A stretch of 64,000 bases of DNA from positions 62,001 through 126,000 of the forward strand of contig NZ_STGT01000002.1 of assembly GCF_004912145.1 (NCBI RefSeq), read 5' to 3'. The position numbers and the translations under genes were made by a program. Under the pieces are notes generated by a model. That model was not told the DNA's origin. It worked only from the letters and a program-made list of their open reading frames with translations, and ran no database searches. Positions 16,669 to 24,388 of this stretch are shown in pieces (positions within the stretch are counted from its first letter, which is position 1; every line of letters begins with the position of its first letter). The DNA comes from Peteryoungia rhizophila (GTDB lineage: Bacteria; Pseudomonadota; Alphaproteobacteria; Rhizobiales; Rhizobiaceae).

Positions 16669-17715
16669 TCACAGTCCGACGAAGACCAGGACGGCAAGCA
16701 CGAAGGCGGCCAGGAAGACCGTATCGGCAATGAGCAGGCCGATCGCACGTCCGCCGATCTTGAACACCTCGGGCAGGGAGGTCTTTACGCCGACGGCGGC
16801 GATTGCAACGAGAAGAGCCCAGCGCGAGATCATACCGGCCCAATCGCCGACCATGGGCGGGATGGTGACGAGCGAGTTCAAAGCGGCGAGCAAAAGAAAG
16901 GCGACCACGAAGCCCGGGAGAAGGGGCGGGCGTTTGACGTCGCCGGAGACCGTGCGGCGGAAAGCGAGCGCCGCCACGAGGACCACCGGCGCCAGCATGG
17001 TGACGCGGATGAGCTTGACGAAGACGGCCGTTTCGCCGGCGGGGACTGATACGGAGAAGCCGGCGCCTGCGACCTGGGCCACATCATGGATGGTCGCGCC
17101 GAGAAAGATGCCGGTTTGATGGTCGTCCAACCCTGCCAGACTTGCGAGGATCGGGTAGAAGATCATCGCCAGCGTGGACAGCATGGTCACACCAATGACG
17201 GTGAAGACCATCTGCTGGTCGGCCTCCTTGCTGCGGTTTCCAAGCGTTGCCGAAATCGCGAGAGCGGCCGATGCGCCGCAGATCGCGACTGCCCCACCCG
17301 TCAGAACGCCAAAGGCCGTCCCTTGGCCGGAAAGGCGGGAAGCGAGAATGCCAAAGACAATGGTGAGCAGGACGGCGCCGACGATCATCACGATGACCGC
17401 AGCACCCAGTTCCGCGAACATGGCGACACTCACCCTGAGGCCGAGCAGGGCGATACCCATGCGAAGCACTGCGCGCGAAGCGAAATCGAGGCCAGCTGCG
17501 GTTCTCGGATCCTCTGCCAGGAAGTGCAGCGCGAGACCAATCAGGATGGCAAGCAGCATGGCCGGTGCGCCGTAGTGTTCCGACAGGAAGGCCGATGCCA
17601 GCGCGATCAGGACGGTGACCGAAAGACCGGGAAACAGTTTATGCCATCGCTCGCTCATGGTCGCAGAGTGGCTCTCCCGCTCCGGATCGGGCGAGGCGGT
17701 CGACGGTTCTGGCAT
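16669..17715 (-). CDS. YeiH/UPF0324-family membrane protein, putative sulfate/sulfite exporter
   Basis: This 348-aa polytopic inner-membrane protein has about ten hydrophobic helices. Family motifs include LLAILIGLALHF, RMGIALLGLRVS, GGAVAICGASAALAISAT and GIFLGATIHDVAQVAGAGF. The family is annotated as putative sulfate exporters but is poorly characterised. Here it is the last gene of an operon whose first gene is an SsuD-like desulfonating monooxygenase, which gives the annotation a concrete meaning: disposal of sulfite or sulfate released from a sulfonate. A strong hairpin separates it from the TRAP receptor gene, so expression may be lower or separate. Confidence 0.82.
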   Translation of the reverse strand: MPEPSTASPDPERESHSATMSERWHKLFPGLSVTVLIALASAFLSEHYGAPAMLLAILIGLALHFLAEDPRTAAGLDFASRAVLRMGIALLGLRVSVAMFAELGAAVIVMIVGAVLLTIVFGILASRLSGQGTAFGVLTGGAVAICGASAALAISATLGNRSKEADQQMVFTVIGVTMLSTLAMIFYPILASLAGLDDHQTGIFLGATIHDVAQVAGAGFSVSVPAGETAVFVKLIRVTMLAPVVLVAALAFRRTVSGDVKRPPLLPGFVVAFLLLAALNSLVTIPPMVGDWAGMISRWALLVAIAAVGVKTSLPEVFKIGGRAIGLLIADTVFLAAFVLAVLVFVGL

Positions 17716-17777
17716 GGATCACCTCTGGTAATTCGCCCGGGGGAATGGCGGCATCATGCGATGCCGAGGGCGTGAGA

Positions 17778-17806
17778 CGGGATGCGCGGGTGCGCCGCGC
17801 ATCCCG
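17778..17806 (-). terminator. Strong hairpin after the TRAP receptor gene
   Basis: CGGGATGCGCGG and CCGCGCATCCCG form a perfect 12-bp stem with a 5-base loop, seven bases past the dctP-like stop. No T run follows in the minus direction, so it is either a Rho-assisted terminator or a 3'-end protector for the abundant receptor mRNA. Confidence 0.5.
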
Positions 17807-17812
17807 CGCTTG

Positions 17813-18868
17813 TCAGTTTAGATCGGCCGCGCGTTCCGCGTCGACCTTCTTCTGGGCGTCGGCAACCGCTGCCGTGAACTGGTCGAACACTTCGGCACCG
17901 CCTGTCACGTTCGTCTTGAACCAGTCGAAGACGGGCGAGACGGCATTCTTGAACGCTTCCTTCTCGGCAGGGCTCGGCACGTAGATCTCGCCGCCAGCCT
18001 TGGCGAAGTCCTGATAGGCCGCGATTTCCTTACGCTTCGGCGAGGCGAAGGTTGCCTGCTGGAGGGCGGCAAAGCCATCGACGACGATCTGCTTCTGCTC
18101 GGGCGTCAGGCCCTGGAAACGGTCGTTCGACATCCACCAGAAGGCGCCCATGTAGCTGTGGCCGTCGAGCGTCAGATATTTGAGGCCTGCATCGGGGAAC
18201 TTCATCGACATGATGTCGGTGATGCCGTTGGCGGTGCCTTCGACGACGCCCGTCTGCAGCGAGGTGAAGAGTTCCGGCCACGGGATCGGGGTCGGTGCGG
18301 CACCGACCGCGGTGGCGGCCTGCTGCGGCAGGTCGGCCGGGACGGTGCGCATCTTCAGGCCCTTCAGATCCTCCGGTGTCTTCACCGTCTTCTGGGTATT
18401 GGCATAGTTGCGCCAGCCACCCGTGTTGCCGATCGTCATCAGACGGATCTTGTTGTCGCTGTCGGTCAGCGCTTTTTCGCGGAGCTTGCGGGTGAAGTCA
18501 CCGGTCAGCACTTCCTCGGCAATCCGGTCGTCGCTCATCAGGTAGGGCAGGTCGAGCACCTGGATGTAGGGAAAGAGGCCAGCAGCACCACCCGATGTCG
18601 AGATGTAGACATCGAGCGAGCCGTCGGCGATGCCTTGCAGGCATTCTTCCCCGGTGGCGCACAGCTGTGTGCCCATGAAGATTTCGACGGCGATCGCGCC
18701 GTTCGAGGCGTTTTCGATGTAGTTCTTGAAGACGACGAGGCCGTCATAGTCCTCGTCGTTCTCATTGGAATTGGCGGTGGCGCGCAGCGTGATGTCTGCC
18801 GCCTGTGCTACTCCCGTGATCGTCAATGCGCTGGCGAGCAGCAGGGTCTTGAACATGGACTTGAGCAT
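17813..18868 (-). CDS. TRAP transporter solute receptor, DctP family
   Basis: This 351-aa periplasmic receptor has a Sec signal peptide cleaved near AQA/AD (residue 23). DctP hallmarks are DLKGLKMRTVP, with the ligand-clamping Arg, and WPELFTSLQTGVVEGTANG. A TRAP importer normally takes up organic acids by sodium symport; sulfonate TRAP receptors are also known. The ATG follows GGGAGG. It is the third TRAP gene in the order Q-M-P and lies downstream of the monooxygenase, aldo-keto reductase and flavin reductase genes, suggesting an anionic substrate for that pathway. Confidence 0.9.
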   Translation of the reverse strand: MLKSMFKTLLLASALTITGVAQAADITLRATANSNENDEDYDGLVVFKNYIENASNGAIAVEIFMGTQLCATGEECLQGIADGSLDVYISTSGGAAGLFPYIQVLDLPYLMSDDRIAEEVLTGDFTRKLREKALTDSDNKIRLMTIGNTGGWRNYANTQKTVKTPEDLKGLKMRTVPADLPQQAATAVGAAPTPIPWPELFTSLQTGVVEGTANGITDIMSMKFPDAGLKYLTLDGHSYMGAFWWMSNDRFQGLTPEQKQIVVDGFAALQQATFASPKRKEIAAYQDFAKAGGEIYVPSPAEKEAFKNAVSPVFDWFKTNVTGGAEVFDQFTAAVADAQKKVDAERAADLN

Positions 18869-18892
18869 TCTGGTTCCTCCCGTTTTCTCAAG

Positions 18893-20185
18893 TTAGTCGA
18901 CGAAGCCCGCAAGGCGCGGGACCGTTAGGGTCAGGGCGGGGAAGTAGGTGATCAGGAAGATCACCACGATTTCCGCCGCCAGGAATGGCAGGGTAGCCTT
19001 TGCAATCGTCTCGACGCGAAGTCCGGAAACCGACGATGACACGAAGAGTACCAGACCCATGGGCGGGGTCAGGAGGCCGACCGTCAGGTTCACAGCCATG
19101 ATGATGGCGAAGTGAACGGAGTCCACACCCATCTGGGTGAAGATCGGGCCGAGGATAGGCCCGAGAATGATGATCGCAGGCCCCGCATCGAGGAACATGC
19201 CGACCGCAAACAGCAGCAGATTGATCAGCAGGAGCAGAACGAGCGGGTTGTCGCTCAGGCTGAGAATGATCGAAGCGAGCAGTTCTGGCGTGTGCGACAG
19301 GCTGGCCACGGTCTTGAACGCCATTGCCGCGCCCACGAGCAACAGGACGACGGCAGATGTCATTGCCGCGCGCATGAGAATTCTTGGCATGTCAGCGACA
19401 TTGAGGGTGCGCAGCACGAACAGGCCGATGAAGATGGCGTAACCGACGGCGACCGCCGAGGCTTCCGTCGGGGTGAAGATGCCGCCGAGAATGCCGCCCA
19501 TGATGATAACGGGGGTCATCAGTGGCCAGAATGCGTTGAGGCTCGCGCGCCCGCGCTCGGACCAGGAGGCGCGCTTCGTCGCGGCTGGGAGGTTCTCGCG
19601 GTCCGCCAGCAGATACACGATCACCATCAGGCTGACGCCGATGAGGACGCCGGGTACGATGCCGGCGAGGAACAAGGCCGCGACGCTTTCGCCCATGACA
19701 TAGGCATAGATGATCATGATGCCGGAAGGCGGGATGATCGGCCCGATGATGGAGGATGCGGCCGTCACAGCGGTCGCAAATTTCCGGCTGTAGCCCTGCT
19801 TTTCCATGGCGGGTATCAGCATGGAGCCGAGCGCTGAAACATCAGCTACAGCCGAGCCGGACAGGCCGGCAAACAGCATCGAGGAGAGGATGTTGACGTG
19901 CGCAAGCCCCCCGCGCAGGTGCCCTATCACCGCCTGGGCGAATTCGACCAGACGCATGGTGATGCCGGCCCGGTTCATCAATTCGCCGGCCAGCATGAAG
20001 AAGGGGATCGCCATCAGCGGAAAGCTGTCCATCCCGTTGTAGACGTTTCGATAAAGCAGCACGATGTCGCGCTCCTGGCCGTTCAGCCAGAGCAGGATGG
20101 CGGGTGCTGCGATCAGACCGAAGACGATCGGGAAACCGAGCAGCAGGAGGACCATGAAGAGCGGAAGGAAAAGACTGAGCATCAT
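18893..20185 (-). CDS. TRAP transporter large permease, DctM family
   Basis: This 430-aa inner-membrane ion-transporter-superfamily protein has about twelve membrane segments. DctM features are SFPLMAIPFFMLAGELMNRAG, ASSIIGPIIPPSGIMIIY and LTPPMGLVLFVSS. It forms the translocation channel with the small permease encoded just upstream, which it overlaps by four bases (ATGA). Confidence 0.92.
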   Translation of the reverse strand: MMLSLFLPLFMVLLLLGFPIVFGLIAAPAILLWLNGQERDIVLLYRNVYNGMDSFPLMAIPFFMLAGELMNRAGITMRLVEFAQAVIGHLRGGLAHVNILSSMLFAGLSGSAVADVSALGSMLIPAMEKQGYSRKFATAVTAASSIIGPIIPPSGIMIIYAYVMGESVAALFLAGIVPGVLIGVSLMVIVYLLADRENLPAATKRASWSERGRASLNAFWPLMTPVIIMGGILGGIFTPTEASAVAVGYAIFIGLFVLRTLNVADMPRILMRAAMTSAVVLLLVGAAMAFKTVASLSHTPELLASIILSLSDNPLVLLLLINLLLFAVGMFLDAGPAIIILGPILGPIFTQMGVDSVHFAIIMAVNLTVGLLTPPMGLVLFVSSSVSGLRVETIAKATLPFLAAEIVVIFLITYFPALTLTVPRLAGFVD

Positions 20186-20772
20186 TCGGCTCCCATGCCG
20201 CCTAGCGTCGTGATGGGCTGCAACGCCTCACCACGTCCCAGCAATTCGAGTAGGCTGCGCAGAATCAGTTCGATGTTGACCACGAACATCATCGTCACAC
20301 CTGTCGCCAGCGAGGCCATCATCCAGCCGCGAGGCACCTTCATCCAGGTGCTCAGATCAAGCGAAGTGGGCACCGCAATCGCGGGCATGGCAAACCGTCC
20401 GCCCAACCCCGTCACTTCCGCCCAACCGATACGCATTCCAACGAATAGCATCACGGCCGAAAGGCCAAGAAAGAGCAAGGCAACGATGGTTCCGATCACG
20501 CGCGGAAAGATGTCGAGGACCATTGTGATTGCGACGAAGCCGCCCTGGCGGAAGGCCGTCGGCACCATCAGTCCGGTCATCCAAAGCATCAGGAAGCGCG
20601 ATCCCTCTTCGCTCCAAGGCAGGGCGTTTCCGAGGACGTAGCGGAAGAAGACCTGGACGAGAATGAAGACGAGCATGACGCCGAGTGCACCCGCCCCCAG
20701 CCAAAGACCGAGTGTCAATACGGCAGCATTCAGCCGGCCGAGCAGATTGGTCAGGTTTGAAAGTGCCGTCAT
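20182..20772 (-). CDS. TRAP transporter small permease, DctQ family
   Basis: This 196-aa protein has four membrane helices. The DctQ signature appears in FFRYVLGNALPWSEEGSRFL with LMLWMTGLMVPTAFRQGGF following. It pairs with the DctM-type protein. The upstream flavin-reductase gene ends about 200 bases earlier, the largest gap in this operon, and may contain a very short reading frame. Confidence 0.9.
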   Translation of the reverse strand: MTALSNLTNLLGRLNAAVLTLGLWLGAGALGVMLVFILVQVFFRYVLGNALPWSEEGSRFLMLWMTGLMVPTAFRQGGFVAITMVLDIFPRVIGTIVALLFLGLSAVMLFVGMRIGWAEVTGLGGRFAMPAIAVPTSLDLSTWMKVPRGWMMASLATGVTMMFVVNIELILRSLLELLGRGEALQPITTLGGMGAE

Positions 20773-20783
20773 GTCTCCACCCG

Positions 20784-20894
20784 TTACTTGTCATCGGTCC
20801 ATTCGGCGAAACTATCGAAGACTAATCCATCCCGTGCAAACACGGGTTTTCCAGTTTCAGGTCGCCCGGGAGTAAAATCCTCCTTGGGTCGCAT
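20784..20894 (-). CDS. Possible 36-aa small protein, unrecognised
   Basis: A short ATG frame encodes a peptide ending in KPVFARDGLVFDSFAEWTDD. Its composition is protein-like and it sits between the flavin reductase and the TRAP genes, ending 12 bases before the small permease start. A weak GAGG lies about 12 bases before the ATG. I recognise no family, and it may be a leader peptide, a remnant or chance. Confidence 0.25.
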   Translation of the reverse strand: MRPKEDFTPGRPETGKPVFARDGLVFDSFAEWTDDK

Positions 20895-20968
20895 GATCCG
20901 GATGATCCTCGATCGTCTCGTCGCAGCATGCACCGGCATGCACCGACGACCTCCTCCCAAACTCCAGC

Positions 20969-21487
20969 TCAGACGGCGAAGCGTCCGAACCGTCCCCCCG
21001 AGAAGCACAGCGGTTCTCCCTGCCGATGTGCAACTCTCAACACCCTGCCTATGACGAGCGTATGATCGCCTGCGTCATGCAGTGCCTGCTGGACGCATTC
21101 GAAACGTGCGAGCGTGCCCGGCAGGACTGGTACCTCCTCGTCGTTGAAGCAGACCTCGACGCCGTCGAAACCGCTGCCGCCGCGTGTGAAGGCGGCGCTC
21201 AGGTGGTCCTGATCTGCGCCGAGAACATGGATCGCGAAATGCCTGGCGCCGGTGAAGGCGCTGTATCTCGACGAGCTCTTGGCCGGCGACCATAGCACCA
21301 GCGGCGGATCGAGCGAGACGGAGGCGAAGCTGTTGACGGTCATGCCGATCGGACCGTCGGCTGTCGTCGCCGTCACCACGGTCACCCCAGTGGTGAAGCT
21401 GCCGAGCGCATTGCGATAGGCGCGATGATTGTCGCCCCCGGGAACGAAGAGGGCTTCCATCGCATGAATGTCATTGGCAGCCATCAT
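20969..21487 (-). CDS. Flavin reductase (NAD(P)H:FMN), HpaC-like; SmoA candidate
   Basis: This 172-aa split-barrel flavin reductase has the family core (FTTGVTVVTATTADGPIGMT, then NSFASVSLDPPLVLWSP) and the C-terminal HTLVIGRV and PLCFSGGRFGRF. It supplies FMNH2 to a partner monooxygenase. It is encoded directly after the aldo-keto reductase with a TGATG stop-start overlap, and that gene is coupled in the same way to the SsuD-like monooxygenase, so the three proteins act together. The trio corresponds to SmoA-SmoB-SmoC of the sulfoquinovose monooxygenase pathway. A second ATG one codon on is possible. Confidence 0.88.
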   Translation of the reverse strand: MMAANDIHAMEALFVPGGDNHRAYRNALGSFTTGVTVVTATTADGPIGMTVNSFASVSLDPPLVLWSPAKSSSRYSAFTGARHFAIHVLGADQDHLSAAFTRGGSGFDGVEVCFNDEEVPVLPGTLARFECVQQALHDAGDHTLVIGRVLRVAHRQGEPLCFSGGRFGRFAV

Positions 21488-22380
21488 CAGGCAACCTCCC
21501 GTCCGATCGCGAGTGTGTAAAGTTCGAACCATGTTTGGCGATCCATCTCTACCTTCGTCGCGTCCGCGATCTTGGCGATGCGATCGAGCGAATTGGTGCC
21601 CATGACCGGCAGGATGGTGGCCGGATGGCGAAGAAGCCACGCGACAGCGACGGCTGTATCATCGACGCCGTGTTCGGCGCCGATGCGCTTGAGAGCTGCG
21701 AGGAGTTCGGGTTTCGATCCATCGAGAAGCCGCCCGCCGCCGAGCGGCGACCAGGCCATGGGCGGGACCATGCGCTCCTGCAGATAGGCGAGATCCCCGT
21801 TCACGAAAGTGTCTGTCGCGAGCAGGCTCATCTCGATCTGGTTGGTGACGAGATTGGTCTCCATCGACGACTGAAGGAGCGAGAAATCCCAGGGCCGGAA
21901 ATTCGAGACGCCGACCGCGAGCACCTTGCCAGAGGCGACCAGCGCATCGAGTGCGGGGCCTGTTTCGTCGGGATCGATCAGCGGATCAGGGCGGTGGATC
22001 AGCAGCAGGTCGACATGATCAGTTCCCATATCGGTGAGCGAGGCTTCGACGGAGGCCGTGATATGGGCGGCGGAGGTGTCGTAGTATTTCACCCGTGCTG
22101 CCGAATGCCGGCCAGCAGGCGCTACGATATCGCATTTGGTGACGATTTCGAGCTTGTCGCGCAAGCCAGGCGATGCCTTCAGCGCGCCGCCGAGTACCGC
22201 TTCGGCAGTGTAGCCGCCATAGATGTCGGCCTGATCCATCGTAGTGATGCCCTGAGCCAGACAGGCTTCGATCTTGGCCTGAACGTGCTTCGGCGAGGTG
22301 TCGGCATCATCGCCGATGCGCCACATGCCGTAGACCAGGCGACTGAAGGTGAGGTCGGGGGTAATATTGACGCGCTGCAT
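21487..22380 (-). CDS. Aldo-keto reductase, YdhF/SmoB-like
   Basis: This 297-aa NADPH-dependent TIM-barrel reductase carries the AKR tetrad D49, Y54, K82 and H129 (DQADIYGG, VTKCD, LLIHRPDP). The segments FSRLVYGMWRIGDD and NQIEMSLLATD and the nucleotide-binding MAWSPLGGGRLLDG match the E. coli YdhF type, to which SmoB (6-oxo-glucose reductase of oxidative sulfoquinovose breakdown) also belongs. Start and stop both overlap neighbours by TGATG, between the monooxygenase and the flavin reductase. If the monooxygenase removes sulfite from sulfoquinovose, this enzyme would reduce 6-oxo-glucose to glucose. That is inference from synteny. Confidence 0.88.
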   Translation of the reverse strand: MQRVNITPDLTFSRLVYGMWRIGDDADTSPKHVQAKIEACLAQGITTMDQADIYGGYTAEAVLGGALKASPGLRDKLEIVTKCDIVAPAGRHSAARVKYYDTSAAHITASVEASLTDMGTDHVDLLLIHRPDPLIDPDETGPALDALVASGKVLAVGVSNFRPWDFSLLQSSMETNLVTNQIEMSLLATDTFVNGDLAYLQERMVPPMAWSPLGGGRLLDGSKPELLAALKRIGAEHGVDDTAVAVAWLLRHPATILPVMGTNSLDRIAKIADATKVEMDRQTWFELYTLAIGREVA

Positions 22381-23537
22381 CAGCGGCGAACTCCATTTCC
22401 GAGAGGGGTAGCCGGCGTTTCCGAGGGAACGCGGCCATAAGCATGGGGGAGCGACGCGGTCTTGAGTTCCGGCAGCACTTTGGTGCCGAAGTGAACCGCC
22501 TCGTCGATATGCGGATATCCTGACAGGATGAAGGCGCGGATACCCATTTTTCTGTAGACTTCGAGTTCCGACAGGATCTGGTCCGTCGAGCCGACAAGGG
22601 CTGCGCCGCAGCCGGATCGGGCCCGGCCGATGCCGGTCCACATATGTGGTTCGATATAGCCGAACTGGTCCGCAAGCTCACGGGCACGGGCCTGATGGGC
22701 AACGCCGAGCGAGATCGAGTCGTGCGCGCGGTCGCGGATCAGCTTGCCGTATTCGTCATCGAGCTTCGAGACGATGTATTCGGCGTATTCCCGGGCTTCC
22801 TTCTCGGTGTCGCGGACGATCATATGGACGCGCAGGCCGTAGTCCAGCGTACGGCCATGGGCTTCCGCACGAGCGTGAGCAGCCTTCATGCGCTCGGCGA
22901 GCTGGTCCTTCTTTTCCGGCCACATCAGATAGACATCGCATTGGGCGCCGCAGAGTTCGAGCGCGTCGGGCGAGTAGCCACCGAAGTAGAGCAGGGGACC
23001 GCCATTCTGCTGGTAGGGGCGGGCTGGTTCTGTCGACACGCCCTTGAACTGGTAGACCTCGCCTTCATGGTCGATCGTGTCGCGGGTCCAGGCCTGGCGG
23101 AGGATCTCGACCACTTCGTGGCTGCGCTTGTAGCGAAAAGCACTGTCGGCCACTTCGCCGGGGAAATCCGAGCTGATCACGTTGAGTGTCAGACGACCCT
23201 TCAGCATATGGTCGAGCGTCGCGACCGTGCGCGCCAGCATGATAGGCTGCATCTCGCCGCAACGGATGGCGGCAAGCATGTTGATCTTTGATGTGATCGG
23301 CGCGCAACCGGCAACGAAGCTCAGCGTGTCCTGGCCGACCTGGTAGGAGGAGGGGCAAAGAATATTGCGGAAGCCGAGTTGCTCGGCCTTCTGCACGATG
23401 TCGGAGCAGTGCTCCCAGCTCGAGCGCAGGTCACCATCTGGCACGCCAAGGAATTGATAATCGTCAGAGCAGAGAGCGGCGAACCACGACACTTCCGCGC
23501 CATCGAGATCGGCCGATGTGACGGGTACGACAGTCAT
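22380..23537 (-). CDS. FMNH2-dependent monooxygenase, SsuD family (alkanesulfonate or sulfoquinovose type; SmoC candidate)
   Basis: This 385-aa bacterial luciferase-like enzyme cleaves the C-S bond of a sulfonate, releasing sulfite and an aldehyde. SsuD-type features are R236-V-H238 (LRVHMIVRDT), the mobile-loop Arg region GIGRARSGCGAALVG and the SGYPH motif near the C-terminus, all aligning with functional SsuD positions. The usual active-site Cys segment is replaced by CPSSYQVGQD, so the substrate probably differs from simple alkanesulfonates. The start is the ATG after GGAGGAG; a longer upstream frame lacks support. It leads an operon with an aldo-keto reductase, a flavin reductase, a TRAP importer and a putative sulfite/sulfate exporter. 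Confidence 0.88.
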   Translation of the reverse strand: MTVVPVTSADLDGAEVSWFAALCSDDYQFLGVPDGDLRSSWEHCSDIVQKAEQLGFRNILCPSSYQVGQDTLSFVAGCAPITSKINMLAAIRCGEMQPIMLARTVATLDHMLKGRLTLNVISSDFPGEVADSAFRYKRSHEVVEILRQAWTRDTIDHEGEVYQFKGVSTEPARPYQQNGGPLLYFGGYSPDALELCGAQCDVYLMWPEKKDQLAERMKAAHARAEAHGRTLDYGLRVHMIVRDTEKEAREYAEYIVSKLDDEYGKLIRDRAHDSISLGVAHQARARELADQFGYIEPHMWTGIGRARSGCGAALVGSTDQILSELEVYRKMGIRAFILSGYPHIDEAVHFGTKVLPELKTASLPHAYGRVPSETPATPLGNGVRR

Positions 23538-23584
23538 TGAGGTCTCCTCCAAGGCTCCAACTTTCCTCTTGCCTAACACTCGAT

Positions 23585-23598
23585 TTGATGTAGATCAA
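23585..23598. promoter_or_regulatory. Inverted repeat in the divergent promoter gap, candidate GntR operator
   Basis: TTGAT-N4-ATCAA lies 16 bases before the first possible GntR start and about 50 bases before the divergent monooxygenase start. The location suggests a shared operator for both directions; the link to the GntR protein is inferred. Confidence 0.45.
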
Positions 23599-23600
23599 TA

Positions 23601-24350
23601 GTGTATCAATTTTTTCTCGGCGATACCGAAGTGCCACAGAACTCCGCGACCCAGCCGCCCGGCAGCCTTCCGATCTATGTCCAGATCACAGAACTCCTCG
23701 TGCGCGATATTGCGGCGGGGCGGCTCATCGACGGCGAGAAATTGCCGCCGGAACGGGACATGGCGGAAGAACTCGGCATCGCCGTGGGTACCTTGCGCAA
23801 GGCCTTGGCCGAGCTGCAAAATCGGGGGCTTTTGGAGCGCATCCAGGGCTCCGGCAATTACGTCCGAGCGATTTCCGACCCCCAGTCCGTCTACGCGATG
23901 TTCCGGCTGGAGTTGTTGGGTGGTGGTGGATTGCCGACGGCCGAAATCCTCACGATCGATCGGCTGGCCAAGCCCTCGGAGCTGCCTTCCTTCGGTCGTT
24001 CCGGTGAAGCGCATCGGATCCGCCGTCTGCGCAGGCTTTCCGGCAAGCCTGCGGCGATCGAGGAGATCTGGCTGGACGGATCCTATGTCGACACGATCGA
24101 TCTCGAGGCGGTGTCGGAATCCCTCTATCTCTTCTACCGCACCAAGCTTTCGCTCTGGATCGTGCGGGCCGAGGACCAGATCGGCCTCGATCGTGTGCCC
24201 GATTGGGTCCCATCGATCTTCGGCCAGGCCTCCGGTGCGCCGATCACCCACATTCAACGCATCAGCCAGGACCAGGAGGGGTTCCGCGCCGAAGTTTCGC
24301 GGACCTGGCTCGATCACAACGTCGCCCGCTACGTGTCGCGACTGAAATAA
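23601..24350 (+). CDS. GntR-family regulator with UTRA domain (HutC type)
   Basis: This is a repressor of about 249 aa. The winged helix (LPIYVQITELLVRDIAAG, LPPERDMAEELGIAVGTLRKAL) is followed by a UTRA effector domain (IRRLRRLSGKPAAIEEIWLDG to the end). HutC-type UTRA domains usually bind sugars or organic acids. The start is uncertain: the GTG used here, or a GTG 30 bases on. It is divergent from the SsuD-like operon and followed after 38 bases by a Gfo/Idh/MocA gene, so it probably regulates both directions. Confidence 0.84.
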   Translation: MYQFFLGDTEVPQNSATQPPGSLPIYVQITELLVRDIAAGRLIDGEKLPPERDMAEELGIAVGTLRKALAELQNRGLLERIQGSGNYVRAISDPQSVYAMFRLELLGGGGLPTAEILTIDRLAKPSELPSFGRSGEAHRIRRLRRLSGKPAAIEEIWLDGSYVDTIDLEAVSESLYLFYRTKLSLWIVRAEDQIGLDRVPDWVPSIFGQASGAPITHIQRISQDQEGFRAEVSRTWLDHNVARYVSRLK

Positions 24351-24388
24351 CAGGGCCGCGAGAGGCGGGCCAGACCCAGGAGGAAAGA

